Source: Membranipora membranacea (taxonomy: Eukaryota > Bryozoa > Gymnolaemata > Cheilostomatida > Membraniporidae). Taken from it: a stretch of DNA of 64,000 bases. The notes under the pieces are model-generated. The model had not been told where the DNA came from. It searched no databases and saw nothing but the letters and a program-made list of their open reading frames with translations. The stretch is taken from NCBI GenBank assembly GCA_914767715.1, contig OU612068.1, positions 17,362,001-17,426,000 of the forward strand, in the 5' to 3' direction. Position 1 is the first letter of the stretch. The number at the start of each line of letters is the position of its first letter. A program made the translations under genes and the position numbers. Below are positions 1-9,762 of this stretch, in pieces.

Positions 1-2557
1 CAACATCTGTCTCAGCGTATCCAAATTGATTGATAAAACATTTAGTTTACAGTTTCTAAGAAATAAAAAGTATGCTAAGTGAATATGCTGCAGTTTAAGA
101 TAAGATAGCAAGATAGCAGTTTATTGGTAAATCCGCCAAAGACAGTTTAAAAAGGCTCTGTGATTGTATACCTCCCCATTTCCAGTCATGTGGCGAATTG
201 GAATTGGGTTTTGAATATCCCTCATTTTGTCTACAAACTCTATGTCATAATGAGCCATAATGGCCATAGTGGGGAGTTATAGCCGTTAATCACGACCCAA
301 ATCACATAATACTCAGCAGCCCTATACCCAATCCTGTTGAAAACCCGGCTATTCTATATATTATATTCACGAGGCAGAGGGAGTGCCTTTACTGCATGTG
401 GGGTGTGCAAACACAAATTTTTAAGTCCCGTTACTCAAGGACATAGCCAGAACCAAATCAGAAGCCCAGAGAATTGAATGTGGACCTCATGATCGCAAGT
501 CTGTACCCTTATCCATTAAACCACTACTCATCCAGCCAACGTTGTGACAATTTCCATTTAAGAAAAGAAAAGAAAATACAAGCATTCAGCAGTTTCTATC
601 GTTTCTTATATTGTAAATTTAACTGTATGCCTCCAACAATCTCTAGTTTGTGCCAGTACAAGAGAGCCACAGCTGTAAATGTTATGATATATTTACAAGC
701 CATTTATGACATATATGACAATATATATTTTCTCTGGAATAAAGCAAAAACACCAAATAATGGATGCACAGCTTGATCTATCTAACTATAGCGTGCTGAA
801 AGAGCTTACGTTTGCATTGGGCACAGCTATCCAAGCTCATAACTGAAGGACTTTTATTTATGTGATGTCCCCTCAGTTTAGGATATTGCAAAAGATCGGA
901 ATTGTTGCCACCCATACCACAAACTTAGTTTTTATTCAAAACTATCCGCCACCAAACCAGAGAAAACAAACTTGCTCTCAAAATCCTCATGGGAAAAGCT
1001 GTTTTTCTGCTATGAAGTCCTTCTTCTCACAGTGTCCTGAGATCGCACCTAAGGCTGACATGAGTTAAACTATTTTGAGTGGATAAGTTCACTACATTTT
1101 TTGAGCAATCGGGGAAAGTCTCGTCAGCAAAAACTAAGGAGCATTCCAATATAACTATGCGATTAAAACAGGCAAATTTAGAAGCGTGAAGGTGGATGCG
1201 ACATACTGTTGATTTTTTCATACAAATGGCATCAGAACGCTCAGATTTGCAACCTCACAACGATTGTCAAAGAGGCATTATGATAACCTCTAAGGCTCTT
1301 ATTGATGTTTTAATAGGTATTAATCCCAGAAGTGTCTTTATGCTGTACTAGTCTGTATACTAACACATTTTTATGGAACTTTCAGCAGTTTCAACGTTTT
1401 TGCAAAATTGTCTGCTTGTGCTCCGACTACTGGCCAGTCCTCTGTTTCTGTAAAGTCAAAAGTTGTGTCCTCTTTGTACTAATACAGTGCTGGAAAATAA
1501 GAATAAAATACAAGAGGACCCAAATTTTAGTTTGTTTAATGATAACAATGCTAAGCGTCTAAAAAGTGTCCTAGTCCCCGCAAACAGAAGTTAAAAAAGA
1601 TCATTCACAAAGATAAACAATTATCAAAGCCGACCACATGTTGACTCAAAAAGAAAGTGAACAATGAACCGGGTAGTTCCGCTTATATCATGCTGATGTA
1701 TTTCATCATTTATAAAGCTCGGACTCAGAAGGACGTACTGTTTTTTCAATCTTTGTGTATTAATATTAGCTGCGTTGAGAACTATTAATAAAGTGCGGTG
1801 ATATCAGCTGGTGAGTGAAAAGCACTGGTCCACTGGAACTGTAGCCTTGTAGGCCTATAGGATGGAATGTAAGGAGTTCAGCTGAGCTCTGAATTTAGAG
1901 GCTCTACTATTTTCATCAGATTGTAGATTGATAAGTTTCATAATCAATCATGCTTCTACAGCTATCGTAGTACCACAATTTCTTGACATATGAACCAATA
2001 ATTTTGAAGCACTTTGCGGATCAGTACCAGGTTAATGTGTTAGCCCAACCAGAGATTACCATAGTTCCCCAAGTCTGTGTAGTGAATGTTGAGTCATGCA
2101 TTGGCAAGGATGAACACAATCATTAGATCATTTGCTAGTATTTGAAGCATTGGTTCATGATACCTCAAACAGACTACGACTGTCATTGAGGCACTAGGAC
2201 AGTGAGATGAGCCATTGTCACAAGCTGCTAACAAGGCAGCGAACCTTTAGTCAAACTGTCCTAAAGGGGGCAGCTAAGCCAAACTGTATCAGCGTTTCAG
2301 ATTTATCTCTGCTTCATTCATATTTCGGGGGAGTGTTGAACAGAGATGCTAGATTAACATTTGTATTATGGGAGGCTTGAGTTCTCTGGGATTTGGCAAG
2401 CCCCTTCTAAAAGACAAGAAAATCTATTCATACAAACAAAAGGAATTCAGCCAAGTTTAAATAATTTTATGATGAAATTCAGTTAACATAAAGGTCGAGC
2501 ATTAGTCTTATCAATGTTTCAGGCCTCAATATTACTGGTTTATTTCATAGCATAAAA
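1..2557. other. Left flank, no convincing gene
   Basis: No reading frame in this stretch has convincing codon content or family motifs. A TATAAA at 1711-1716 followed about 75 bp later by AATAAA at 1787-1792 resembles the U3/R layout of a retroelement LTR. This would fit the gag-like reading frame that starts at 2558, but no matching second LTR was found. Promoter or LTR function is an inference. Confidence 0.3.
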
Positions 2558-2784
2558 ATGGCTGAAGCAATGGACTGGTTGGCTGAAGGCACCTCTTCTG
2601 GATATGAACTCCCTGAAGATGTTAAGAGAAATATCGAGAGAGTATGCAAGACGCAGTGCCCTGTTGACTTAATCGGTGCTTATGAGAGAGCCCAGAGGCC
2701 CAGTAATTTATCTATAGAGCCAGCGCCTCTAGCACCAGGATTGTTCAACTCACTAGATGATGATGCCCGTAACGTCGACATGAG
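2558..2784 (+). CDS. Retroelement gag/ORF1-like protein, 5' exon piece (partial)
   Basis: The frame opens at an AAAATGG start and reads 75 residues that look coding (MAEAMDWLAEG... to DDDARNVDM). The last residues match in style the conserved segment of ORF1/gag-like proteins of animal retroelements, in which a D-x-R-x-x-D-x-[KR]-[ML]-Q pattern precedes a helical region. After an ATG at 2780 a candidate donor (AG|GTTTGC) lies at 2784/2785. The piece at 19918-20056 continues in phase, giving DMR|MQDNQKV. The DNA between holds the 17-kb transposon. The continuous frame runs on to 2908 but becomes hydrophobic and unlike coding sequence. Retroelement identity is inferred from pattern only; a host gene is possible. 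Confidence 0.4.
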
Positions 2785-2908
2785 GTTTGCAACTGGCAGT
2801 AATAGCTGGCTGTTTTGGATTTATATTTTACAAAAACTTATTGACATATATATTGTGCTGGATGGTGATGTGTTTTCTGTTTTGTTTTCAGGCAGCAAAT
2901 TGTATTAA

Positions 2909-2985
2909 AGACTTAGTTTGAGGGTAGGTTAATTATGTTAGGATTATGTTTCTTGACTTGATATCCCATGTGAGCAAGATACAGC
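2909..2985 (+). repeat. Left terminal inverted repeat
   Basis: The first 26 bases, starting AGACTT, differ at two positions from the reverse complement of 19853-19878. Similarity continues, weaker in the middle, to a second strong block (GACTTGAT...CATGTGAGCAAGATACAGC) ending at 2985. The outside neighbour is TTAA. Confidence 0.75.
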
Positions 2986-3049
2986 AGGTGTAAACACTGA
3001 TTTACAAGAGTTGTCATCTCTGGAAAAAAGTGGGTGTAACCCCCTTGGA

Positions 3050-3345
3050 ATTATGTAACATTTGCAACATGGCCGATCACGTCACGTGATCATATTGTGA
3101 TGACATACCACACTGATCACGTGATATACTATTGCATGTATATCTCTGATCGATAGAGAGTGAATTAATTCACTTAGTAGTAGTACCATCACAAAGAATT
3201 TGGTGTGACGACCCGTGTTCAATTTTATTAATTAGGGGTGGGTACATGTTAGGTTCTGCTACTAAATTGACTCTAACGATCAGAGATACACATGTTAATA
3301 GTGTAATCTCGATGTCAGTGTGATGACATACTACGAGGGAATTAG
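3050..3345. repeat. Palindrome-rich subterminal stretch
   Basis: Between the left terminal repeat and the P2X7-like gene there are short palindromes (for example GATCACGTCACGTGATC near 3075). There are also repeated or inverted pieces: GTGATGACATAC occurs near 3097 and 3320, and TATCTCTGATCG near 3141 is inverted as CGATCAGAGATA near 3278. They may be subterminal transposase-binding repeats or a nested small element; neither is shown. Confidence 0.35.
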
Positions 3346-3571
3346 CGAGCAAAGTTTTTTTCCAGCATCTCAGGAGTAGCCAATCAAAGTGTGTGAATTA
3401 TAGCTCTATTTCCTCATTGATTGTAAACAAGATTGGTGAGGATGAGAATACCTCAACCCGCAATTTATTCACTGATCATTTGACATTAAAATTAAAAGTC
3501 ATTCATCGACAAGAATCCAACAAAACGAGTCACACATTCCATAGAACATTTAATTTACTCCTTGCTTTATT

Positions 3572-5304
3572 ATGTCTTCATCTAGTTCCTCCAGCCTTGA
3601 GGCCCTGGACAACCCTTGGGATTTGCAGCCTAGAAGAGTTGTTGCACAAAGGCTGCAAGAGAATGTTGGGCAGCAGGAAGAGCAGCAACAAGAAGAGATG
3701 CCACAGCAGGTAGGAAATAAAAATGTCACTTGACTTGTAATTCCATTCAATAGCATACAGGGAATAAAATTTGTGGTATTGGTATGACAAAATTATTATC
3801 AACACTAAGCTTAGTAATTGGACAGGACAGAACCAATGAACTAAACCTTAGTTCATTGATTGAGGTTTAGTTCATTGACAGAACATAGACAGGGCTAGAC
3901 AAAACTGTAACTTCATTATTGTTGGAGTAAATGAGCAGAGCACAGAAGGCTTGCTGTAGACTAATAGAGAGCGATCAACTATACGAAACACTGCAAGTGT
4001 TGGATGTTTGCATACAAGGAGTTACAGCTGCCTCCTTGGTGCATATACTACTGGCAGTCCATCGGTTCCGATGATGACTTCTGCTTCTGAATCAATTTGC
4101 GCTAACTCGCTCTGTTATTTGTCAGCTTCTGCCAACCATTTGTTGGTAATGTCGAGATATTTGAGACTCCTCTTGACTGTGCCCTTGTATCGCAGCTTTG
4201 GTGTATATAATATATAATTATATATTATATCATATCAAGGAGTAACTCCTCTATTCCTCCTTGATTATATATTATGTATATCTGTGCTGATTTTGTAGGA
4301 GCAGATGGCTGTAGATCTCAATCCAGAATGGTGCTCGTGTGGGAAGTGTCATGTGTGGCCCGATCACCACATGAATAACTGCTGTGCTAAGCACAAGATT
4401 TGGGAGCAGAAGAGACCAGAGGAAGACATCAGGTGTATGGCTGACTCACAGGACGTACACGACCTCTTAAGACCTGCTCCACTGAGAGTTATGTACAGGA
4501 ATTATGCCTGCCATCGTCGTAAGTATAGGCAAAGAGTAACAGTAAGTTACTCCTTGGTACAGGCGCTCAGTAACTATTAGCGTAGTCATGTTGTAATAAG
4601 CAATTATTTTGCTGATCGCTCCCCAAAACAACAGTCAATTTAAATTAAACACACTAATACAGATCCAGGACTTGCCAAAACAATGCAAGTCAAAATCTGC
4701 TCATGTTTGTGTTGGGAGATAATTTTAATTGTGTGAAATCACTGGAGCACTCTTTATTGCAATGTGTGAGAGGTTTTTAAACCACTGATTACCACTCTCA
4801 ATTTCCTAACTGTGTTCACTCTTCTGGCCTCTCAATCAACCAAATTATTTGCTAACAGTTGAATGAAAAGGTTTCTTGTTCGATCAATGAAGGGATTTGG
4901 AAATGAGACCGGCAAGTCTCGCCAACTCAGCAAAGAGTGATCATGTAACAGAGATTTCAGAAGTTTTCAATGGAATTCAATATGAAATGTCTGAACTTAG
5001 CTTCATAATCTCACTACCAATATTTTTTTTTATCATAGCTGAACGATATCCTGATGCGGAGACACTGGTCCCCAGTATTGTCTGGTCTGAAGACCTGATC
5101 AACAGATTAAAGAGGAGACAGCAGCGCCTAGCTGCATATAGATCAATCATCTTTTGGACGTTTCCAGAGATAAGGAAGAAAGAGAGAAGACCTCTGCCAT
5201 CATGTATATACATGATGGTCAGAGCTTGCTATTTTGACACTGACTCTGATGAGGAGTTCGCCAATCATGACTTTTCTATATATATTCCCGAGACAATAAA
5301 CTAA
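3572..5304 (+). CDS. P2X7 ballast-domain-like protein, transposon cargo
   Basis: Three exons join in phase: 3572-3709, 4299-4518 and 5039-5304, giving 207 aa. Exon 1 encodes a Ser-rich start (MSSSSSSSLEALDNPWD) and a Gln/Glu-rich stretch. Exon 2 carries the Zn-binding-type pattern W-C-x-C-x2-C (residues 57-63), a CC pair (74-75) and an R-x-M-Y-R-N-Y motif. Exon 3 has AAYRSIIFW and RRPLPSC followed by a V-R...F-D-T-D segment, matching the order Y-R-x-F...R-x-[IL]-P-S-C...I-R...F-P-D in the cytoplasmic ballast domain of P2X7 receptors. There is no channel domain or membrane helix. Ballast-like proteins without a channel are known in invertebrates; their role is unclear. AATAAA at 5295-5300 overlaps the stop region. 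The gene lies wholly inside the TTAA-flanked element, which suggests transposon cargo. Confidence 0.75.
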
Positions 5305-5819
5305 AAATCTTTTAAATTAATATTAAAATTAAATATTGTACCATCTGTTTAGTCATTGTTTAGTCATATTGTAAACCACCTTAATTTTTCTATACATGTA
5401 GATAGCATTATATCTAATTTCAATTCAAAGACTTTATTACTTTGCCAACTGAAAGTGCTAGGCATGAATACCGATGGTTAATACAAATCTTATTGTGCCA
5501 ATGTATGTCCTTTAGCCACTTATGCTGCTCCAGCTTGGTTTTTACTGTGATATTATGCAATATTACTGGACATTACATTCTATTCTGACATTCAATTCCC
5601 TCAATATGTTTTGTCTGTCATAACAGGTTACAATAATAATTTATTATAACAATTATAAATGTTCCGACTGTAACTATTTTTAGCAACCTTACACTCTTGA
5701 CACTTTATGTAGCCAACTAAACCAAATGTGTGCATATTATTTGTCCACTGTACTAATCAAATTGCATCCCGTTTCTCTGTTAGTTTCTCTGTTAGCGTTA
5801 GATAGTAAGTTGTATAAAC

Positions 5820-6295
5820 ATAGTATGGTTGATAAACAGCATAATTTATTGTCTGGCTGATAGCCTTGTGAAACAGACTTTCGGACTGGCAGGTTTCCGT
5901 TAGGCTTTATGCGTTCATCCTAACATTTTGGATAGCAGGAACAATAAGCCTAGCCCATGCTGGCTATGCATAAAAAATCAAAGTATGGTTGATAAACAGC
6001 ATGTCTGATTGCCTGGCTGATAGCCGTGTGGAACAGACTTTTTGACTGGCAGGTTTCCGTTAGGCTTTATGCGTTCATCCTAACAAGTTGGATAGCGGGA
6101 ATAAATAAGCCAAGCCCATGCTTGCTATGCATATAAAATCATAGTAAAGTTGATAAACAGCATATTTTATTGCCTGGCTGATAGCCGTGTGAAACAGACT
6201 TTTCGACTGGCAGGTTTCTGTTAGGCTTTACACGGTCATCCTAACAAGTTGGATAACAGGAGCAAATAAGCCAAGCCCATGCTGGCTATGACTAT
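5820..6295 (+). repeat. Three 160-bp tandem units
   Basis: Units begin near 5822, 5982 and 6142. Each runs from GTTGATAAACAGCAT through GGCTGATAGCC, GGCAGGTTTC and CATCCTAACA to AGCCCATGCT. The right block A copy (about 18185-18330) has one unit only, so the tripling is a local expansion. Confidence 0.8.
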
Positions 6296-6327
6296 GGTTT
6301 CAAAATGAAAATGAACTGTGACAATAA

Positions 6328-6396
6328 TTTCTTTGCCCTTCATCGGTGCTTTCCCCTCGGCTTTGGTTTTTTTAGAGATAACAATTACCTTACTCA
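6328..6396 (-). pseudogene. Partial copy of the transposase 3' terminal exon
   Basis: Read on the - strand this gives LSKVIVISKKTKAEGKAPMKG, matching the transposase C-terminus near 9788-9860 (LSQVIVTSKKGKAKGKAPMKG), but it then loses the normal tail and stop. It bounds the left side of the tandem array, so the array lies between two copies of the gene's 3' end. This suggests the array grew inside a duplicated 3' region. Confidence 0.75.
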
Positions 6397-6540
6397 ACGG
6401 GAATATTTAAGCCAAGCCCATGCTGGCTGTCCTGACGAGGAAGAATTTCCCGACAATTTGATAGATAAGTAATAAGAACACTTAGTCTATTGTTTGGAAT
6501 ATAAGTATATAATGCACAAAACTGAAAATCCCTTGACTAT

Positions 6541-9500
6541 GTTTCAAAATGAAAAGTCATGATTTCTTTGACGGGGATTTGCCCTTCATCGGTGCTTTCC
6601 CCCTGGAAATGATGCAACAGCAGGTAGAAAATAAAAATGTGTAATTATATAGCGTACATGGAATAAAAATTGACTTGACTGTGTTTTCAAAATTGTTTTC
6701 ACAATGAAAATGAAAAGTCACGATGATTTCTTTGGCGGGGATATGCCCTTCATCGGTGCTTTCCCCCTGGAAATGATGCAACAGCAGGTAGAAAATAAAA
6801 ATGTGTAATTATATAGCGTACATGGAATAAAAATTGACTTGACTGTGTTTTCAAAATTGTTTTCAAAATGAAAATGAAAAGTCACGATGATTTCTTTGAC
6901 GGGGATATGCCCTTCATCGGTGCTTTCCCCCTGGAAATGATGCAACAGCAGGTAGAAAATAAAAATGTGTAATTATATAGCGTACATGGAATAAAAATTG
7001 ACTTGACTGTGTTTTCAAAATTGTTTTCACAATGAAAATGAAAAGTCACGATGATTTCTTTGGCGGGGATATGCCCTTCATCGGTGCTTTCCCCCTGGAA
7101 ATGATGCAACAGCAGGTAGAAAATAAAAATGTGTAATTATATAGCGTACATGGAATAAAAATTGACTTGACTGTGTTTTCAAAATTGTTTTCAAAATGAA
7201 AATGAAAAGTCACGATGATTTCTTTGACGGGGATTTGCCCTTCATCGGTGCTTTCCCCTTGGAAATGATGCAACAGCAGGTAGAAAATAAAAATGTGTAA
7301 TTATATAGCGTACATGGAATAAAAATTGACTTGACTGTGTTTTCAAAATTGTTTTCAAAATGAAAATGAAAAGTCACGATGATTTCTTTGACGGGGATAT
7401 GCCCTTCATCGGTGCTTTCCCCCTGGAAATGATGCAACAGCAGGTAGAAAATAAAAATGTGTAATTATATAGCGTACATGGAATAAAAATTGACTTGACT
7501 GTGTTTTCAAAATTGTTTTCAAAATGAAAATGAAAAGTCACGATGATTTCTTTGACGGGGATATGCCCTTCATCGGTGCTTTCCCCCTGGAAATGATGCA
7601 ACAGCAGGTAGAAAATAAAAATGTGTAATTATATAGCGTACATGGAATAAAAATTGACTTGACTGTGTTTTCAAAATTGTTTTCACAATGAAAATGAAAA
7701 GTCACGATGATTTCTTTGGCGGGGATATGCCCTTCATCGGTGCTTTCCCCCTGGAAATGATGCAACAGCAGGTAGAAAATAAAAATGTGTAATTATATAG
7801 CGTACATGGAATAAAAATTGACTTGACTGTGTTTTCAAAATTGTTTTCAAAATGAAAATGAAAAGTCACGATGATTTCTTTGACGGGGATTTGCCCTTCA
7901 TCGGTGCTTTCCCCTTGGAAATGATGCAACAGCAGGTAGAAAATAAAAATGTGTAATTATATAGCGTACATGGAATAAAAATTAACTTGACTGTGTTTTC
8001 AAAATGAAAATGAAAAGTCACGATGATTTCTTTGGCGGGGATATGCCCTTCATCGGTGCTTTCCCCCTGGAAATGATGCAACAGCAGGTAGAAAATAAAA
8101 ATGTGTAATTATATAGCGTACATGGAATAAAAATTGACTTGACTGTGTTTTCAAAATTGTTTTCAAAATGAAAATGAAAAGTCACGATGATTTCTTTGAC
8201 GGGGATATGCCCTTCATCGGTGCTTTCCCCCTGGAAATGATGCAACAGCAGGTAGAAAATAAAAATGTGTAATTATATAGCGTACATGGAATAAAAATTG
8301 ACTTGACTGTGTTTTCAAAATTGTTTTCACAATGAAAATGAAAAGTCACGATGATTTCTTTGGCGGGGATATGCCCTTCATCGGTGCTTTCCCCCTGGAA
8401 ATGATGCAACAGCAGGTAGAAAATAAAAATGTGTAATTATATAGCGTACATGGAATAAAAATTGACTTGACTGTGTTTTCAAAATTGTTTTCAAAATGAA
8501 AATGAAAAGTCACGATGATTTCTTTGACGGGGATTTGCCCTTCATCGGTGCTTTCCCCTTGGAAATGATGCAACAGCAGGTAGAAAATAAAAATGTGTAA
8601 TTATATAGCGTACATGGAATAAAAATTGACTTGACTGTGTTTTCAAAATTGTTTTCAAAATGAAAATGAAAAGTCACGATGATTTCTTTGACGGGGATAT
8701 GCCCTTCATCGGTGCTTTCCCCCTGGAAATGATGCAACAGCAGGTAGAAAATAAAAATGTGTAATTATATAGCGTACATGGAATAAAAATTGACTTGACT
8801 GTGTTTTCAAAATTGTTTTCACAATGAAAATGAAAAGTCACGATGATTTCTTTGGCGGGGATATGCCCTTCATCGGTGCTTTCCCCCTGGAAATGATGCA
8901 ACAGCAGGTAGAAAATAAAAATGTGTAATTATATAGCGTACATGGAATAAAAATTGACTTGACTGTGTTTTCAAAATTGTTTTCAAAATGAAAATGAAAA
9001 GTCACGATGATTTCTTTGACGGGGATTTGCCCTTCATCGGTGCTTTCCCCTTGGAAATGATGCAACAGCAGGTAGAAAATAAAAATGTGTAATTATATAG
9101 CGTACATGGAATAAAAATTAACTTGACTGTGTTTTCAAAATGAAAATGAAAAGTCACGATGATTTCTTTGACGGGGATTTGCCCTTCATCGGTGCTTTCC
9201 CCTTGGAAATGATGCAACAGCAGGTAGAAAATAAAAATGTGTAATTATATAGCGTACATGGAATAAAAATTGACTTGACTGTGTTTTCAAAATTATTTTC
9301 ACAATGAAAATGAAAAGTCACGATGATTTCTTTGGCGGGGATATGCCCTTCATCGGTGCTTTCCCCCTGGAAATGATGCAACAGCAGGTAGAAAATAAAA
9401 ATGTGTAATTATATAGCGTACATGGAATAAAAATTAACTTGACTGTGTTTTCAAAATGAAAATGAAAAGTCACGATGATTTCTTTGGCGGGGATTTGCCC

Positions 9501-9762
9501 TTCATCGGTGCTTTCCCCCTGGAAATGATGCAACAGCAGGTAGAAAATAAAAATGTGTAATTATATAGCGTACATGGAATAAAAATTGACTTGACTATGT
9601 TTTCAAAATGAAAAGTCATGATAATCTCTTTTACAGGGATTTGCCCTTCATCGGTGCTTTCCCCTTGGAAATGATGCAACAGCGGGTAGAAAATAAAAAA
9701 TGTGTAATTATATAGCGTACATGGAATAAAAATTGACTTGACTATGTTTTTTAAACGAAAAG
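6541..9762 (-). repeat. About 20 tandem 164-bp units carrying transposase terminal-exon copies
   Basis: Twenty units follow head to tail with a 164-bp period; three are 152 bp because of a 12-bp loss around TCAAAATTGTTT. Read on the - strand each unit has a pyrimidine-rich acceptor (CATCATTTCCAG), then codons for GKAPMKG[IK]SP[SP]KKSS and a TGA stop, as in the real last exon at 9763-10250. On the + strand the same unit contains ATGCAACAGCAG followed by GTAGAAAATAAAAATG, closely resembling the exon-1 donor of the P2X7-like gene at 3698-3723. Variants recur in an S-P-K order, a higher-order repeat of about 492 bp. The 75-residue open frames that span neighbouring units are by-products of the periodicity. 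Confidence 0.9.

Larger units (their letters stand above)
5590..6470 (+). repeat. Duplicated block A, left copy
   Basis: From about 5590 (ATTCAATTC..CTATGTTTTGTCTGT-like sequence) to about 6470 (AGAATTTCCCGACA) this block matches 17940-18370 in the same orientation. The left copy is longer because its core unit is tripled (5820-6295) and because a copy of the transposase 3' end (6328-6396) lies near its right edge. No coding potential is apparent. Confidence 0.7.

Noticed and set aside
474-1562. Short + strand ORFs at 474-776, 862-1068 and 1332-1562
   Set aside because: Composition is AT-driven, with no motifs and no splice partners.
3045-3130. Classical bacterial-type operator or palindromic origin
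   Set aside because: The palindromes are in an animal transposon subterminal region; no replication or bacterial context exists.
6541-9762. CRISPR array
   Set aside because: The 164-bp units are contiguous and nearly identical without unique spacers, and the genome is eukaryotic.
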